This document shows, in pieces, positions 1 to 11,745 of a stretch of 64,000 bases of DNA. This DNA is from Otis tarda (Eukaryota; Chordata; Aves; Otidiformes; Otididae). Within the stretch, counting starts at the first letter, position 1. Each line of letters begins with the position of its first letter. The stretch is taken from NCBI GenBank assembly GCA_026413225.1, contig CM048552.1, forward strand, positions 81,197,001-81,261,000, written 5' to 3'. A model generated the notes under the pieces. It worked only from the letters and a program-made list of their open reading frames with translations. It did no database searches and had not been told where the DNA came from. The translations under genes and the position numbers were made by a program.

Positions 1-105
1 CTTTCCCTGATTTTGAAATCTGTGAATGAATTTCATATTGTGAATCTATTTTCTTCATTTGTTGTACACGGTAGTCTTCAGGATTGTCCTTGCAGAACTT
101 TCTCC

Positions 106-135
106 TTTGATATCCTGTAATCTTTGATATCCTGT
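106..135. repeat. 17-bp tandem duplication, incomplete second copy
   Basis: TTTGATATCCTGT occurs at 106-118 and again at 123-135, separated by AATC. The unit is therefore 17 bp and the second copy is missing its last four bases. It looks like a small replication-slippage duplication in intron DNA. Confidence 0.8.
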
Positions 136-1804
136 CTGTTAATCTCTTTCATACATACACTTTCTCCTAAACTTCTTATATGTAAACATGCATTCAACTG
201 CTATTCTCATAATGATGGTGCAAAAATCTGTTTCTTCTTCTGCCACTTCAGGTGATGTGCTACATGATGTTAAGATATTTCCTACAACTTTATTATGAAA
301 TCATCGTACTGTTTGTAAAATATAACTGTTTACATGTTACTTGTCATTTAGGCATCATATCTATAAGAGATGAGATATCATAGGTACAATTTTCATCCAA
401 GCTCCCACTTTTCCTGTAGTTTTATTATTGCATCTTTTTTTTCTATCTTAAAAAATTATAGTTTGTCCTTTCAGAATACTGCCATAATGATCACTTTCCA
501 GACGTTTACTTTGGGCTTTCCAGACATCTGTCTTTGCTAAGTAGGCTATAAACTGCCTTTTGTCTCTGCTTCAGAGTTTGCTTTTGTGCCTTTTTCATCA
601 TTATTCACTCTTTTTATAGTATTTGTTACTAGAAGATCAACTTTTACCTCTAAAATGTTCATCACTTTCCCTTCTTTTATGATGCTTTTGTACAGCTTTG
701 GAGGATTTCTACGTGACATGTAATATTAATTTAATTTCCTTAAATAAGTCCTCAGAATTCTTCTCATCTGTGATATACAAAGCATTGAGTGCGTTGCCAG
801 CTAAGGGAATACAAAATAGTATGAGTTTATCGGTCTTTCTTTGTCTGTTTGTTATTTGTTTCATCTTATACATAGGTTGCAGAATCCTATGGGGGAAGCA
901 GAGTTTTAAATACTCCACATGCTGTGTTTCTGAAGTACTCAGCAAAATGGCATATTTGGTATTGCAATTCCAGGAATAACTTTGTTAGATTTTGTAGGAT
1001 TTTGATTGGGTGGGAGAGTTTTTGGAAGAAAAAAAAAACATATTTTTTCAGCAACAGGCTTGGACTATGTAAAATTGCTGTTCATGTTCAATATCTTGTG
1101 GATTCATATAAGAAGTATTAGCAAGTCCAGTATTTATGGAGCCCATGGTGATTCCATAAGGGCACAGAAAAGCACTTTTCATTTAAAAAAAAAAAAGTTA
1201 TGTAATCTCAAGTGTGTGAGGAAGCACACAACTTAGTAGTACTGAGTGGAAAGAGATCCCTACCATGAGATCAGTTTATTTTTAATATTCTTGCAAAGTC
1301 TGGAAAAGGAGTAGGCCAATGCATGCAGACTTTAACCATGTCTGACTTCAGAAGTAGTTTGTAGTAGTTTATAACCACAGACATTATAATTTGAGGGTTA
1401 CTATTTTCTGAAAAACCACTAACATTGCAGTCTGGTTGTATTTCCTAGATAAAATTTAGTACTGCCACCTGATCCTTGTGTGGAAACAAAAGAATTTTCC
1501 TATATAATTGCAAGCCATCTTGTGGCTTGCCCTTTTTTTTTTTTAATACTGACAGTTTTCTGCTATATACAGTACACTGGTTTTGCTTTCTGTCTTCCTG
1601 CAGATATGTATATTGTGATAACGTGGTTGTGATTCCTAACATATGGTTGAATGCAATGTGCCAATTGAGTACTTGAATAACTTTATTTTATATTTTGTTA
1701 AATATTCTAATCTTCTAACTGGTGTCAAGCACATGTATATAAAGTCCAGTAAAGAAGCTAACCTTGTGACTATACTGTAGTGCTCCAGCCTCTGACCAGA
1801 TATT

Positions 1805-1827
1805 AAAAAAAAAAAAAAAAAAAAAAA
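1805..1827 (+). repeat. Poly(A) run of 23
   Basis: There are 23 uninterrupted A residues, followed by an A-rich stretch broken by single G residues to about 1838. No AATAAA lies in the 120 bases upstream, so nothing marks it as the tail of a retroposed transcript. A simple A-tract is the plain reading. Confidence 0.85.
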
Positions 1828-2324
1828 GAAAAGAAAAACGAGGGGATGGGGGGAAGAGTCCCACCTCAAGTGCAGTTTGTGGAGTGCTCTTCCTTAGCTT
1901 CTTATGGGAAACTGGGCTTTCCCGTTTTCTTGAATCTATTAAAAAAACACTAAAAGCCTGAAATAGTACTGTACCCTTTTTAGCTAAAGATGAAATAAGG
2001 GCCAATTTTTACATTTGCAACCAAAATCTAAATTAGGATAAAATCTAAAAGTAGATATGGCATAACAGGAAAGAGGAAAGAAAGAGATGAAGGAAAAGTA
2101 AGCACATATGCTGACAGGATGTACATGCAGCTAAGACTTTATTAAACAGTAGTAATAGGTAATATCGGAATTTATATAATCTTCGTATCAGTTGATAATA
2201 TACTGTAATGATTGACAGAAACAGAGTGATGACAGATGGTGACTTTGAGAACTTAGAGGAGAGCACTTCATTAAAGCTTATATAGAAGGAGTGAAGATTC
2301 TTTCCACAGAAGGAGAAAATAACA

Positions 2325-2888
2325 TCACTGATTAATTCGAAGGACAGAGCAAAAATACATGACTGAGTTGGCTATGCGACTGTGTGCTGTTTGCTCTTTG
2401 AAGCCTTCTGAAAACTGGATGGAAATGATAAAAGTATTTTCTTCCCAGTTCATTGATAACACAGCAAAGCTGTGTTTTGATAGTCTTGAGTGATCTGTCA
2501 TTGTTAGACAGAGGTCTATGTTTGCCCATTGTGAGCTGTGAGTTATTGGCAGTACAGACTTAATTAACCAGTTCAGTAGTGTTGTTAGTGGTTGTAGTGT
2601 CTGTTTTTTAAGACATAAGCCTGAGAAGAAAGCTATGTGTTTTCTTTTACTGTATAATTTCTCCTGAATTAAGTGAGCAGGATAATGTTTAAACTCAGTT
2701 GAGAAACAGACATTCAAATCACAGAGAAGGAGAACCGTATTATTTATCCTAAAGTATGGTTGGTGAGGTTTAATCACCAAAAATATGAATTGTTCTGGAG
2801 TATTACCAGCAGTATGGTAAATACAGATGTTGAGATGATACCCGATAAAGTGCCAGTCTTTGTTTACAATCATAGAAGATTTTCCCAT
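2325..2888 (-). other. Long open reading frame of unknown meaning, 187 codons
   Basis: This minus-strand frame is open for 187 codons, starts with ATG at 2888 and lies antisense to the CCDC91 intron. It is the longest frame in the window outside the GC-rich LTR. I recognise no domain, signal peptide, repeat or family in its translation. The base composition matches the surrounding intron. With stops expected roughly every 14-15 codons at this composition, such a length is uncommon by chance. It may still be chance, an old pseudogene, or part of an antisense transcript. I do not call it a gene. Confidence 0.12.
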
Positions 2889-3112
2889 CCGATGGCTACA
2901 TGATCCATCTGTTGAATACCATTGTCATGGCAAACTGTGACTGTTGAGATAATTTTCAGGTGATAAGTATTGTTAACATGTATCTGAAATAGTAAGATTT
3001 CAGTTTGGTTTTTTATGTACATTATATTAATTATGTATTATGAAGTAATAAATGTTTATATATTTGGAAGATATATCAGTGCTTCTTTTGGTTAACTAGA
3101 ATGTGGTAGGTG

Positions 3113-3369
3113 AATCACAGAATCATTTAGGTTGGAAAAGACCCTTAAGATCGTAGAGTCCAACCATAAACCTAATGCTACCAAGTCCACCACTAAACCA
3201 TGTCCCTAAGCGCCATCCCTCCAGGGATGGTAAATTGACCACTTCCCTGGGCAACCTGTTCCAGTGTTTGGTAACCCTTTCAGTGAAAATTTTTGTCCTA
3301 ATATCCAATTTAAACCTCCCCTGGAGCAACTTGAGGCTGTTTCCTTTCATCAGGTCTTGTCTAACCTAA
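3113..3369 (-). mobile_element. CR1 LINE fragment, 5'-truncated, 3' end at 3113
   Basis: This is an avian CR1 non-LTR retrotransposon in reverse orientation. The left edge has the reverse complement of the CR1 3' terminus (AATCACAGAATCATTTAGG). Read on the minus strand, 3350-3123 gives the degenerate C-terminal end of the CR1 reverse-transcriptase protein, including FTERVTKHWNRLPREVV. Like most CR1 copies it is a short 5'-truncated piece and cannot be active. Its right edge abuts a second CR1 3' end in the opposite orientation. Confidence 0.92.
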
Positions 3370-3390
3370 ATGATTCTGTCATTCTGTAGA
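3362..3390 (+). mobile_element. Very short CR1 3' terminus, opposite orientation
   Basis: AACCTAAATGATTCTGTCAT followed by TCTGT matches the last bases of a plus-strand CR1, including the terminal ATTCTRTG-type repeat. Only about 30 bp of the element is present. It directly abuts the 5' side of the minus-strand CR1, so two CR1 3' ends point outward from one junction. Confidence 0.65.
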
Positions 3391-3477
3391 TGATGGATCC
3401 TATCTAGTATGTTAGCATATAGCAAAAGATACAGTTAGAACTTTGTTTAGTTCTTTCGTCCTTGGCCAGTAGAGATT

Positions 3478-3524
3478 GGGCGGGAGGAGGGGGTGGAGAA
3501 AAGCAAGGGGGAGGGGGTGGGGGG
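3478..3524 (+). other. G-rich tract with quadruplex-forming potential
   Basis: The tract contains at least five runs of three or more G, with the densest part GGGGGAGGGGGTGGGGGG at 3507-3524. Short loops between runs fit the usual G-quadruplex pattern on the coding strand of CCDC91, so it could form in the pre-mRNA as well as the DNA. It stands out sharply from the AT-rich surroundings. Confidence 0.7.
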
Positions 3525-4169
3525 ACACACCAAAGAATAGATCAACCTTCCCCACTCCCAGAAATCCAAGTTACAAAATACAAATATGTGTCATAAAAGA
3601 TCTGTATTACTCTGCAGTGAAGCAAACCTACAGGCACCTGCCAGTAACACAGTGTAAGGTTTAATCAGCAAACATTATTAAAGAAGATTGTCCATGTATA
3701 CTTACTTTTCATTTTCAAAAAGTTTTGATTTTAAAAAATCATATATGTGAATAAATACGCTAGAAGTCTTGGTGTATTCCTTTTGAACCATTGTTTTTTG
3801 CAATTTCAATTTTTTTTTTAATTTCCATTTTTTTCTATGGCTGCATTGCCTTGCTTTTTGTGGAAGTCTGCACTTGGAGGGAAATTGAGATTCTTCTTTT
3901 CCATGTGCTACCCTCCAAACCCTTCCTCAGAGCAGCTGTAACACAACCTCAGTAACTATCTGTTTTGCTCACCCATTTATTTTATTGTGCACTGGATCCT
4001 CAGTTCAGCTCTCTCTGGTGGATGCCTGTAGTGCAGTAATAAGGGAGGTGAATTTTGGTCTACAGCAAAATAATATAACAACATTATTTACAATTTCTGA
4101 TAATTGCAATAGTTACCAGGTTTTCTTCTCCATTTTTAATATATTTTTGAAGGGCTGTGGAGCTTCTTG

Positions 4170-4206
4170 CAAAAAAAAAACCAAAACCAAAAACAAAAAA
4201 ACCCAC
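4170..4206 (+). repeat. A-rich simple repeat (CCAAAA-like)
   Basis: A run of ten A residues is followed by CCAAAACCAAAAACAAAAAA and then CCCACCC. This is low-complexity sequence with no further structure visible. Confidence 0.7.
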
Positions 4207-5044
4207 CCAAACTTCTTTTTATTCTAAAGAAGTCATCTTTCTGAATAGCTATAAAGAATATAAATATGTTTTATTTTATTATTTAAAAAGAAAAATAAAT
4301 TTCATCCTATGAAATTCTAATTACAGCTTACTGTTTATGCTAAATGTGAATGCACTAAGGAAGCTTGGTGATACTGTTAATAGACGTGTGTGTCACAAGT
4401 CCCTCCTTCGTTCTGCAGGTGTACCACTAGCGTTTCTGTTAGTTTCACTTTTGAATATATGGCACAAAAGCATAGGAATTGCAAAAGCCACTAACTGATT
4501 GCTAAGACACTCTTATTGTCCCTCTTGTTCTCCCCTCCAAGTCATTGAACACTCTGTTGTTATTTTTACTGGATGTTTTGTAATTTTCTGAAAATGTTAC
4601 ATTTTTGTATGGTTAATTTTCAGGAATCTTATGTTTGTCACTTTCTTTTCCTGAATTTTGGCAATAAAGCACTTGGCTAAATAATGTTATTACTTATTTC
4701 ATGAGTGACTTTAGGATGCTGGGACTTAAGATGTAGGACAGAGGCTTTGATTCAGGAAGGTAATTCCTGAGCTGATAACTTACACAGAGAAGTTATACTG
4801 GAGGTGATAGAGGTGTTTTTAGAAGGGCTTCTTGATTTTCTCCGTGGTGATGCATTTCTAGTACTGAATCAGATTTGATATAATGTGAATTTGTGGGGTG
4901 AGTGGGTGTCCCCTGGTTTTTTTTACTGCTGTATACAGAATGACTCTGGCATTTCCCAGGGTTTGAAAACAAATTTATTGTCATTAGGACTCTGGTTGTT
5001 GTGATGTTAGAACAGCCCTTATGTAAGTTCTGAACAGCTATGCA

Positions 5045-5404
5045 ATATGGAGAAAAGGAGGCTAAGGAGTGACCTCATTGCTCTCTACAGCTTCCTCAGG
5101 AAGGGAAATGGAGAGGGAGAGTCTGATCTCTTCTCCCTGGTGACAGGATGCATGGGAATGGTTCAATGCTGCATCAAGGGAGGTTCAGACTGGACATTAG
5201 GAAGCATTTCTTTACCGAGAGGGTGGTCAAACACTGGAACAGCCTTCCTAGAGAGCTGGTTGATGCCCCTTGCCTGTTGGTGTTTAAGAGGCATTTGAAC
5301 ACTGCCCTAATAATTTGCCTTAACTTTTGGTCAGCCCTGAAGTGCTGACGCATTTGGACTAGATGATCGTTGTACGTCACTTCCAACTGTAACTATTCTA
5401 TTTT
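5045..5404 (+). mobile_element. CR1 LINE fragment, 5'-truncated, plus strand
   Basis: This CR1 3' fragment is in the sense orientation of CCDC91. The first half translates to MEKRRLRSDLIALYSFLRKG. After a frame change the second half gives GRFRLDIRKHFFTERVVKHW and PREL, both typical of the C-terminal end of the CR1 reverse-transcriptase protein. It ends near 5404 with ACTATTCTATT, a decayed 3' terminal repeat. The frame shift and truncation make it inactive. It lies only about 280 bp upstream of a CCDC91 exon. Confidence 0.93.
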
Positions 5405-5683
5405 ATTAATAGCAACTAACACCTCTCTTTCTGTTGGAATACCCATATTGTTTCCGTTTCTTCTGCTGTCAGGGGGACATTAGGTACTGATTAACACAAC
5501 TTGAAAGTGATCAAAGTAATGAATTTATAAATTTTTGTAAAGATATTGCATACATTTAGGATAACTGTCATTGAGAAAGGAGTGTGGTCATGATAAAATT
5601 TTAGTAGAGGGGAAAGAGATGATCTGTATTACACTTGTGAAATACTTTTAATGTTTACACTTACTTGTTTTCCTTTTAAAAAG
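5405..5683 (+). other. Intron end before the CCDC91 exon
   Basis: This short single-copy stretch separates the CR1 from the exon. The 3' splice site is TTGTTTTCCTTTTAAAAAG at 5665-5683. The pyrimidine tract is set back from the AG by five A residues, which is weaker than usual. No other AG lies close enough to compete. Confidence 0.7.
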
Positions 5684-5797
5684 GAAATTGTCAAGGAAGC
5701 ATTAATGGAGGAGCAAAAACGAAGTGAAAAGGCAATTAAAGAAGCAGTGAAAAGGACAAGAGAGGAACTGATGGAATATGTTGAAGAGCAGAAGAGG
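5684..5797 (+). CDS. CCDC91: CCDC91 penultimate coding exon (38 codons)
   Basis: CCDC91 (p56) is a cytosolic, mostly coiled-coil protein. It binds the ear domains of GGA clathrin adaptors through its N-terminus and works in trans-Golgi to lysosome sorting. This exon encodes part of the C-terminal coiled coil. It starts EIVKEALMEEQKRSEKAIKE and ends YVEEQKR, with hydrophobic residues at 3-4 residue spacing (Ile18, Val22, Leu29, Val33 of the exon) among many Lys and Glu. I recognise it from the vertebrate CCDC91 C-terminus, which reads EEQKRSEKA in the same place. The exon is bounded by AG at 5682-5683 and GTGAGT at 5798, and both edges fall between codons. The N-terminal GGA-binding part lies outside the window. 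Confidence 0.92.
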
Positions 5798-5803
5798 GTG
5801 AGT
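5798..5803 (+). promoter_or_regulatory. 5' splice site of the last CCDC91 intron
   Basis: The donor is AGG|GTGAGT, close to the vertebrate consensus. It follows the codons for EQKR, which is where the coding sequence must join LDQVVRQRS of the last exon. If it is not used, the frame stays open for 50 more codons to a TAA at 5948-5950. Confidence 0.88.
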
Positions 5804-8237
5804 TACCACTGGCTAATGGGTTTCACTTTAAGTGGTGAGAAATTGGTGAAGTTTATTAATCCTGAAACTTGTCTCAAAATGCACAAGAAAACAGAATCAG
5901 TTATGCGTTCAGATTTGTCACTTCTTTTTTCAAACAATTTGTTACTATAATGTATTTCTTCATGTATATTTATACAATTTTAAGTTCATCATAAGCCAAA
6001 CAGCAGAAAAGCAGAAACAAATACATTGATTGAAACTTACAGTATTTCTTATTATAGTAACTTAAAGATGGGACATAAATGCAGTCTGTGAAATTCAAAT
6101 TGTGATCTGAGTTTGATTCATTGAAAGCATTTCAGTATCAATAACAGATGCTATTTTATGTTTACAGATGAACTTCATTGTGCAGTTTACATGCACACAA
6201 AGGTCATTAACTTTTACTCTCAACTCATATTATACAACAGCCTGAAAATATATTGGTATTCTGTTAAGCATGATTTATAGCCAGGGCGCTGGTCTTGTTG
6301 TGAAATGTTGTAGTGTTCTGAAACTTGATTTCAGATATTCTGTTAATTCTATATACTTATAGTTTAATGCTTGTGTATAAACAGTAAAATGTTACTTAAG
6401 AGTTTGATTTGCTTTCAGTAGGAGGAGAAAAAATTAACACACTTCTCCCATTTGATGCTTTTTATAAAAATAAAAACAGAAAAAAAAATTAAAAACCTCT
6501 TTCATATGGCAGTAGCAGCTTGAGATCAAATTAATTTATTTCAGTATGCTTACTAAGCTTGAATCTAATCAGTAATTTTGTCCTGAGAAGGAAGAAGAAA
6601 TGTGTTTGACCTTTTCTGTTCCATGCTTTCATGGGTTTAGTCATAGGATTAAACTTCAGAAGTTTCACTCTACTACTAGTTAAGATTAGTATTGGATGAG
6701 CTCTCTTCCATTATGCTATGTGTGGAGAAGTTTTAGCAATATGGGCCTTATTGGCAAAGTCATTTAAACGGATGTCCAGGGAACACGCAATCCATAAGGA
6801 TGTTTGAGCTTGTTTATATCTGAAGTTGGTTTTGTGAAGGATAAGCTGTTGGGAAAGTGAAAATAGGTCAACTATTAAAATAGCTTGTATCATAAATAAA
6901 TTGATTAATGGGACCACTAGCGCAGATGATCTAGTTCATCTAATGCAGTCTGTTAACAACTAGATCACAACATTTTGGGTTGACAGTAATTCCCTGTAAG
7001 CATTTCAATAGCAACTCACCTGTCCTAAATCCCTTAGGTTTCCATTTGCATCAGGAATGAAGACTTTCTTCCATTTTCTTTCCACCTACACACAGTTAGA
7101 CCTCATTGCCATTATTCCATTGTCTGACTACTGTTAGTCTTTCTTGTCCCTGCAAAGGTTTCACAAATCAGTGAAGCAATGAAAATATCTTCAAAGAAAC
7201 AAAATAGTTTTAAGTTTATCTAGTAGGAGCAGCATTTCCATTCATTCCATGGAGTTCTTGAATATCAAAGTATTTTAGTCAACTTTTTTCCCTTATTGAT
7301 CAATTGAGGTGGATTTTCGTTCATTTAAAAAATCTTCATATGTAAGGACAGCTAGCTTTTTCTGGCATAAGATTTATAAAGCCTGTCTGTATTTAATTTG
7401 AGAGTGGAAGATATTTTAAACTTCAAATCATTTGGCATAATAACTTTTATATTATTACATAAGAGGCAGAGTAAATGGACCTTAGTCATGCACCTGTCAG
7501 AGTAATAAGTACACTCTATGGACTATACTAAAAAGTCGCAGTTTATGGAAGGAATTCCTAGAAAGAAGGAATCCCTAGAAGAAGGGAAAATGCCTCACTT
7601 TCCTGTCTGAAATTCAGTGATTATTTTTTTTCTTTGAGTGATTGGGGGAGTCCCAGTTACACACTTGCAAAGGTAGTGTACACTGTATATGTTTCATCAT
7701 TGTTTTGAAAAAAAAATAAATTGTAGAATCCTTCAAACCATGTGACATGGGCACAACAGTATTTGTACTTGGTTAGCAGTGGTTAAGTGCTTCAGGAAAA
7801 GGCTCATAAACAGATTCTTATCCAGCTTATGTTGTAATAGTACAAAGTACATTTCATCCCTCATGGTAAATGTATATACCAGTTTTCAAAGCAGCTTGTA
7901 ACTTGCTTAATCTTTTATTCCATTAAAGCTTTCTTTTAGTAAAAGTATAATAGTTGTCATATCAGTTTAAGAAAATCAATTGTGTATTTGGCCAGTTATG
8001 TATTTGCTATGAATATTTTAAAATACTAATGAGCATTTACAGTTGTATTTGTGCTTGGATTCTTAGAAGAATTTCTATAACAGTTTATAAAAGTTGGATC
8101 TGGCAATCCCACAAGTTTTGCAGTACATTATAAATGTAGTCCAGCATTACACTGTACTATATATATTAGTAAATATTTACTTTGACTTAAAAGAATTGAT
8201 TGTGAATGAGTATTTTTTAGAAATAGATTGATTTGAT

Positions 8238-8271
8238 AATTATTTGTAGAAATTATTTGTAGAAATAATTT
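8238..8271. repeat. 13-bp tandem overlapping a perfect inverted repeat
   Basis: AATTATTTGTAGA occurs at 8238-8250 and 8251-8263. The right end also forms a hairpin: AAATTATTT at 8250-8258 and AAATAATTT at 8263-8271 are exact reverse complements with GTAG between them. This is probably local slippage in AT-rich DNA. Confidence 0.75.
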
Positions 8272-11200
8272 GTGTCAACGTAACGTATACATTGAAAGTA
8301 AACGATAGAAATTTCCTGTTGCAGTTCCAAAACTGACTTCAGTCATATTCTAGCTATGGTGGTGCTAAAATAGTGGTTACTTTTGAGAGCCAAGACACTA
8401 TATGATTTAAGTGTTTAGACTTACTAATCACAAATCCAGCACATCAGCGACCTATGTGCAGTTCAACTTAGTCACTTAGTAGACGGGATACCTGCATGGG
8501 ATGTAGTAGAAGTTGAAGTAATAGAAAGTTACTTAGCAAAAAGCAAGTAACTGATATTCCTTTGTCCTTAAACAGCACTTTTCAACATTTTTTCTTTCCT
8601 GATTAGTAATCTGTCACTGGGAATTCTTTTGAGCTGAGGAAAGCGTCCTGCCTTTAATAAAATTCTTATAGAAATTATTTCACGTCATAGGCATAAAATT
8701 TTCTGTACATATTTATAGATCCACCATATTTCAAAACCCTTCGCGTATAAATAGCTCAGAGTTAAACTAAGTAGATTTACACATAATAGGTTTGACATTG
8801 TTACCCACAAATGAGTCACATCAAGTATCAGTGAAACAAAAAGTGATTTATAGTCTCTTTGTTTATACTTTCTCATGCTCAAACAAGCAAACTTCAATGC
8901 ATCTTTTTTTTAATACTAAAAATGAGAGATTGGTAAGATTAAAATTAAGAGGAGGAAATGGAAAGTAATGCAACAGTTATCACCATGCTAAAGTGCCCAA
9001 CATAAGACAAGAACAAACTTGACTTGTTCTGTATTGAAGCCAAACCAGGTTTCTAAAGCTAGTGGAGAAACTGATCGCAGTTCTTCACCTTTGATTAAAG
9101 GACACTGCAAGATAAAATAAAAACAAATGAAACTATGATGGCAACATATATTTTCACACAATAAAAGATGGACAATACATTGTGATTATGCCTTTTTCAT
9201 ACTTCAAATATAATCCCAAGTTTTTAAAGATATAAAGCACTATATTGGTAACAGTTCAATTTATATACTACAATCTTAGTTTTATTTCCTCTGTTCAATA
9301 TCAAATGATGAATTTTATACTAGAAAAATGTTTTTTACGTTACTACGGGTAATATCTTAAAAATCTGGATATCTGAGATGTGAAGGAAATTTCAATTGGG
9401 AATTTGGCTATTATTTCATGATTATTTCATAACCACCACCATTCTGAAGTATGCTTCAAAACTGAAATAGAATAAGACTGTGATATTTGTTAAAAGACAT
9501 CTTTCATAGCTATCAGACTGGTAGAGGTTTATATAAACATTCGTAACACCTTGAGGAATTCTTCTAAGTCAAATTTGAATACACTTGGTACAACTATTAG
9601 GAAGACTTGCTTTCTCCAGCAAAGATAAATCCGCATTATGTCCAGAAAGTTGTGTTTATTAATTGCCTCAGGGTATACTTGACTGTGTACTATTGATATG
9701 TCTGTGTTTGCATATAAGTATCAGGAAGGCAAAACAATGCTTTACCTTCCTACTAATGGGGTGGGAAATGAGGGGAGAGAGTTGAAGTCGTAGCACACAG
9801 ATGAAAAGGAGATTAAATGGCAAGCCACTACCTTCACTTTTGTCATAAAAATAAATGTTATTCTTGGTTTGTATCCAGTACATGTATACAGTGCAATATT
9901 GTGTACCATCTGTATGAGATGTGGAGAGGGAGGTAAAATCTTTCCGTTAGTTTAGAGTGAGTTGAATAAAGAGTAAGGAAGCACCTGTCCAGGAGTATCC
10001 AAAGTCTGTCCATTTTGACGTAAGCTCAAGATTTATTATCTCATTTGTCAGGGTTGTCTTTTGTTGTCTGATGTTCATAATCCTATTCTCTCTGGCCCTC
10101 CATTGTGATCTTTGGTCATCTGACTGCTCTGAAAATGGCCAGTACTGTGACAGACCCCAGCACATTTAGTGCCCCAAGATACAATAAATCACTTAGACCA
10201 GCTGTTGAGACTCACTGTACCTGTGTTACTGATTGGACTGGGAAGCATTTACCAGGTTTTTGCATTAATTCTTTAAAAATTTTGGTGTTTTTTATACTGA
10301 ATGTATGTGAAAGGATTCCCCATTATTAGGTGGAACAGCTCTGGATTTTTTTAAGGCTTAACCATTTTATTTTGCTAAAACATCATGCTGATGTGGTATC
10401 ATACATTTATGTGTCTGTAAGTAGACTCTCATGTGTATATGTGTTTATATGTTCATGTTTATATTTATTACCTGGAGATCGAGGGAAGCAGTAGCCTAAT
10501 GGCATGTAAACTATGGCCTAGTATTAGCATTCCCAAACTGTGATCCCTGGACTGTGAGACAGAGGGATAGCAGTGCCCTACCGCTGACCTGTAGAACTGT
10601 ATTGCTTTTGTAATATTTTTGGTTAAAGATTTGATTAATGATACATGATGCTCTCTTAGGAATATAAAGACAGGCCAGGTCCATCCCTGCTCCAGCTTGC
10701 ATGAACTTTATGTGGGGCTTTGGCCCATTCACTGAACACTCTTTGCTTCAGTTTACTAGTGCTGAATTATGTGATTATAAATATAGCTTTCTCCTAAAGT
10801 GCAAGAACTTTAACTTTTGTTTGCTCCTGTGTGCAATGTAATCACAAGATTGACTGAAATTTTGGAGGTATGTTAAAAATATTCCAAATATGTGAGTGGA
10901 AGGAAAGAGAAGTATGTTAGCTTCCCGTATAAAGTAATGTGTGGACAACACCTTTGCCCTAGTCATTTCTTTACATTCTGTCTCCTTTCACTGATCCAAG
11001 ATGTGAAGAAAACAAGGTGCAGCCTGCACCAGGCACACCGGTCCATGAAGCTTGAGAGTGAAAGAGAGGAATTGTTATAAGGTAGTAAACATAAATTTTC
11101 AGAATCCACTGGTCTGAGAGAAGCCAAGCCAGCTGATTTACAGGAGGAATGGTTAATTTCTGAATAGGAAATAAGCTTGAAAATAAATTGCAAAATAGCA

Positions 11201-11745
11201 AGAAAGTACTATTTCAATAAAATAAAATCAGCATTGGAGTCTATTAATCTCCCTTAAGCATCTTAATCTTATTTTGAAGTAATGAAAGCATTCCTAAAGG
11301 CCAAGGTTTGGCCCTTTTTTTTGCATTCATAATATGGAACTACAGATTTTTCTTTTTATGCAACTGAGTTTAGTGCCTGCTGTTCTATGAAGACAGTTCC
11401 TGAAAGTTACATTTTGTGTGACTGGCTGAGATTATTTTTTTTAATTAATTTGCAGATAGAAAGCAAGAAAAGCAACATAATAAAAACAATTTTTAAATAA
11501 TTCAAAAAGTCTGAAAAGATTAAATTCAGTGAATTTCAGTCTATTCCGTGTTTTCAAATGAAGTAGTTGAGTTCTTCAATGCCAACAACTAGTAAGTGGG
11601 GATTATTTTTTATTTGTTTTTAAAATATTTTAGCTAGGTAGTCACACAACATTTTCTGTTTATAACAGGTGAAATGATGCATGGATCCAACTGCATTCCA
11701 GCAGTAAAACATACTGGGAAGTAAATATTTCGATATAAATTATAA

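Larger units (their letters stand above)
1..3112. other. CCDC91 intron sequence (upstream part)
   Basis: This is non-coding, AT-rich intron DNA 5' of the first visible CCDC91 exon. I looked for the preceding coiled-coil exon and found none, so the intron probably begins outside the window. It contains a 17-bp tandem duplication near 106-135, a 23-base A run at 1805-1827 and an unusually long minus-strand open frame at 2325-2888, each listed separately. No repeat family was recognised in the rest. Confidence 0.7.
3391..5044. other. CCDC91 intron sequence
   Basis: This AT-rich intron DNA lies between two CR1 fragments. It holds the G-rich tract at 3478-3524 and an A/C-rich simple stretch at 4170-4206. 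No exon, RNA gene or named repeat was recognised. Confidence 0.65.
5798..11745 (+). other. Last CCDC91 intron, part 1
   Basis: The last intron spans 5798-37053. This part is AT-rich and repeat-poor. It holds a 13-bp tandem and hairpin at 8238-8271, a near-duplicate purine-rich pair around 7551-7585 and many short chance frames. I saw no exon, RNA gene or clear transposon before the CR1 piece at 11746. Confidence 0.65.

Noticed and set aside
2068-2100. Lysine/glutamate-rich stretch that could be a preceding CCDC91 exon
   Set aside because: It is under 40 bases, lacks a pyrimidine tract at its acceptor and does not match the expected upstream CCDC91 sequence.
5150-5170. GGTTCAATGC resembling a tRNA B box
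   Set aside because: It is inside a CR1 copy and there is no A box or cloverleaf around it. The other GGTTCAA sites (55748, 56102) fail the same test.
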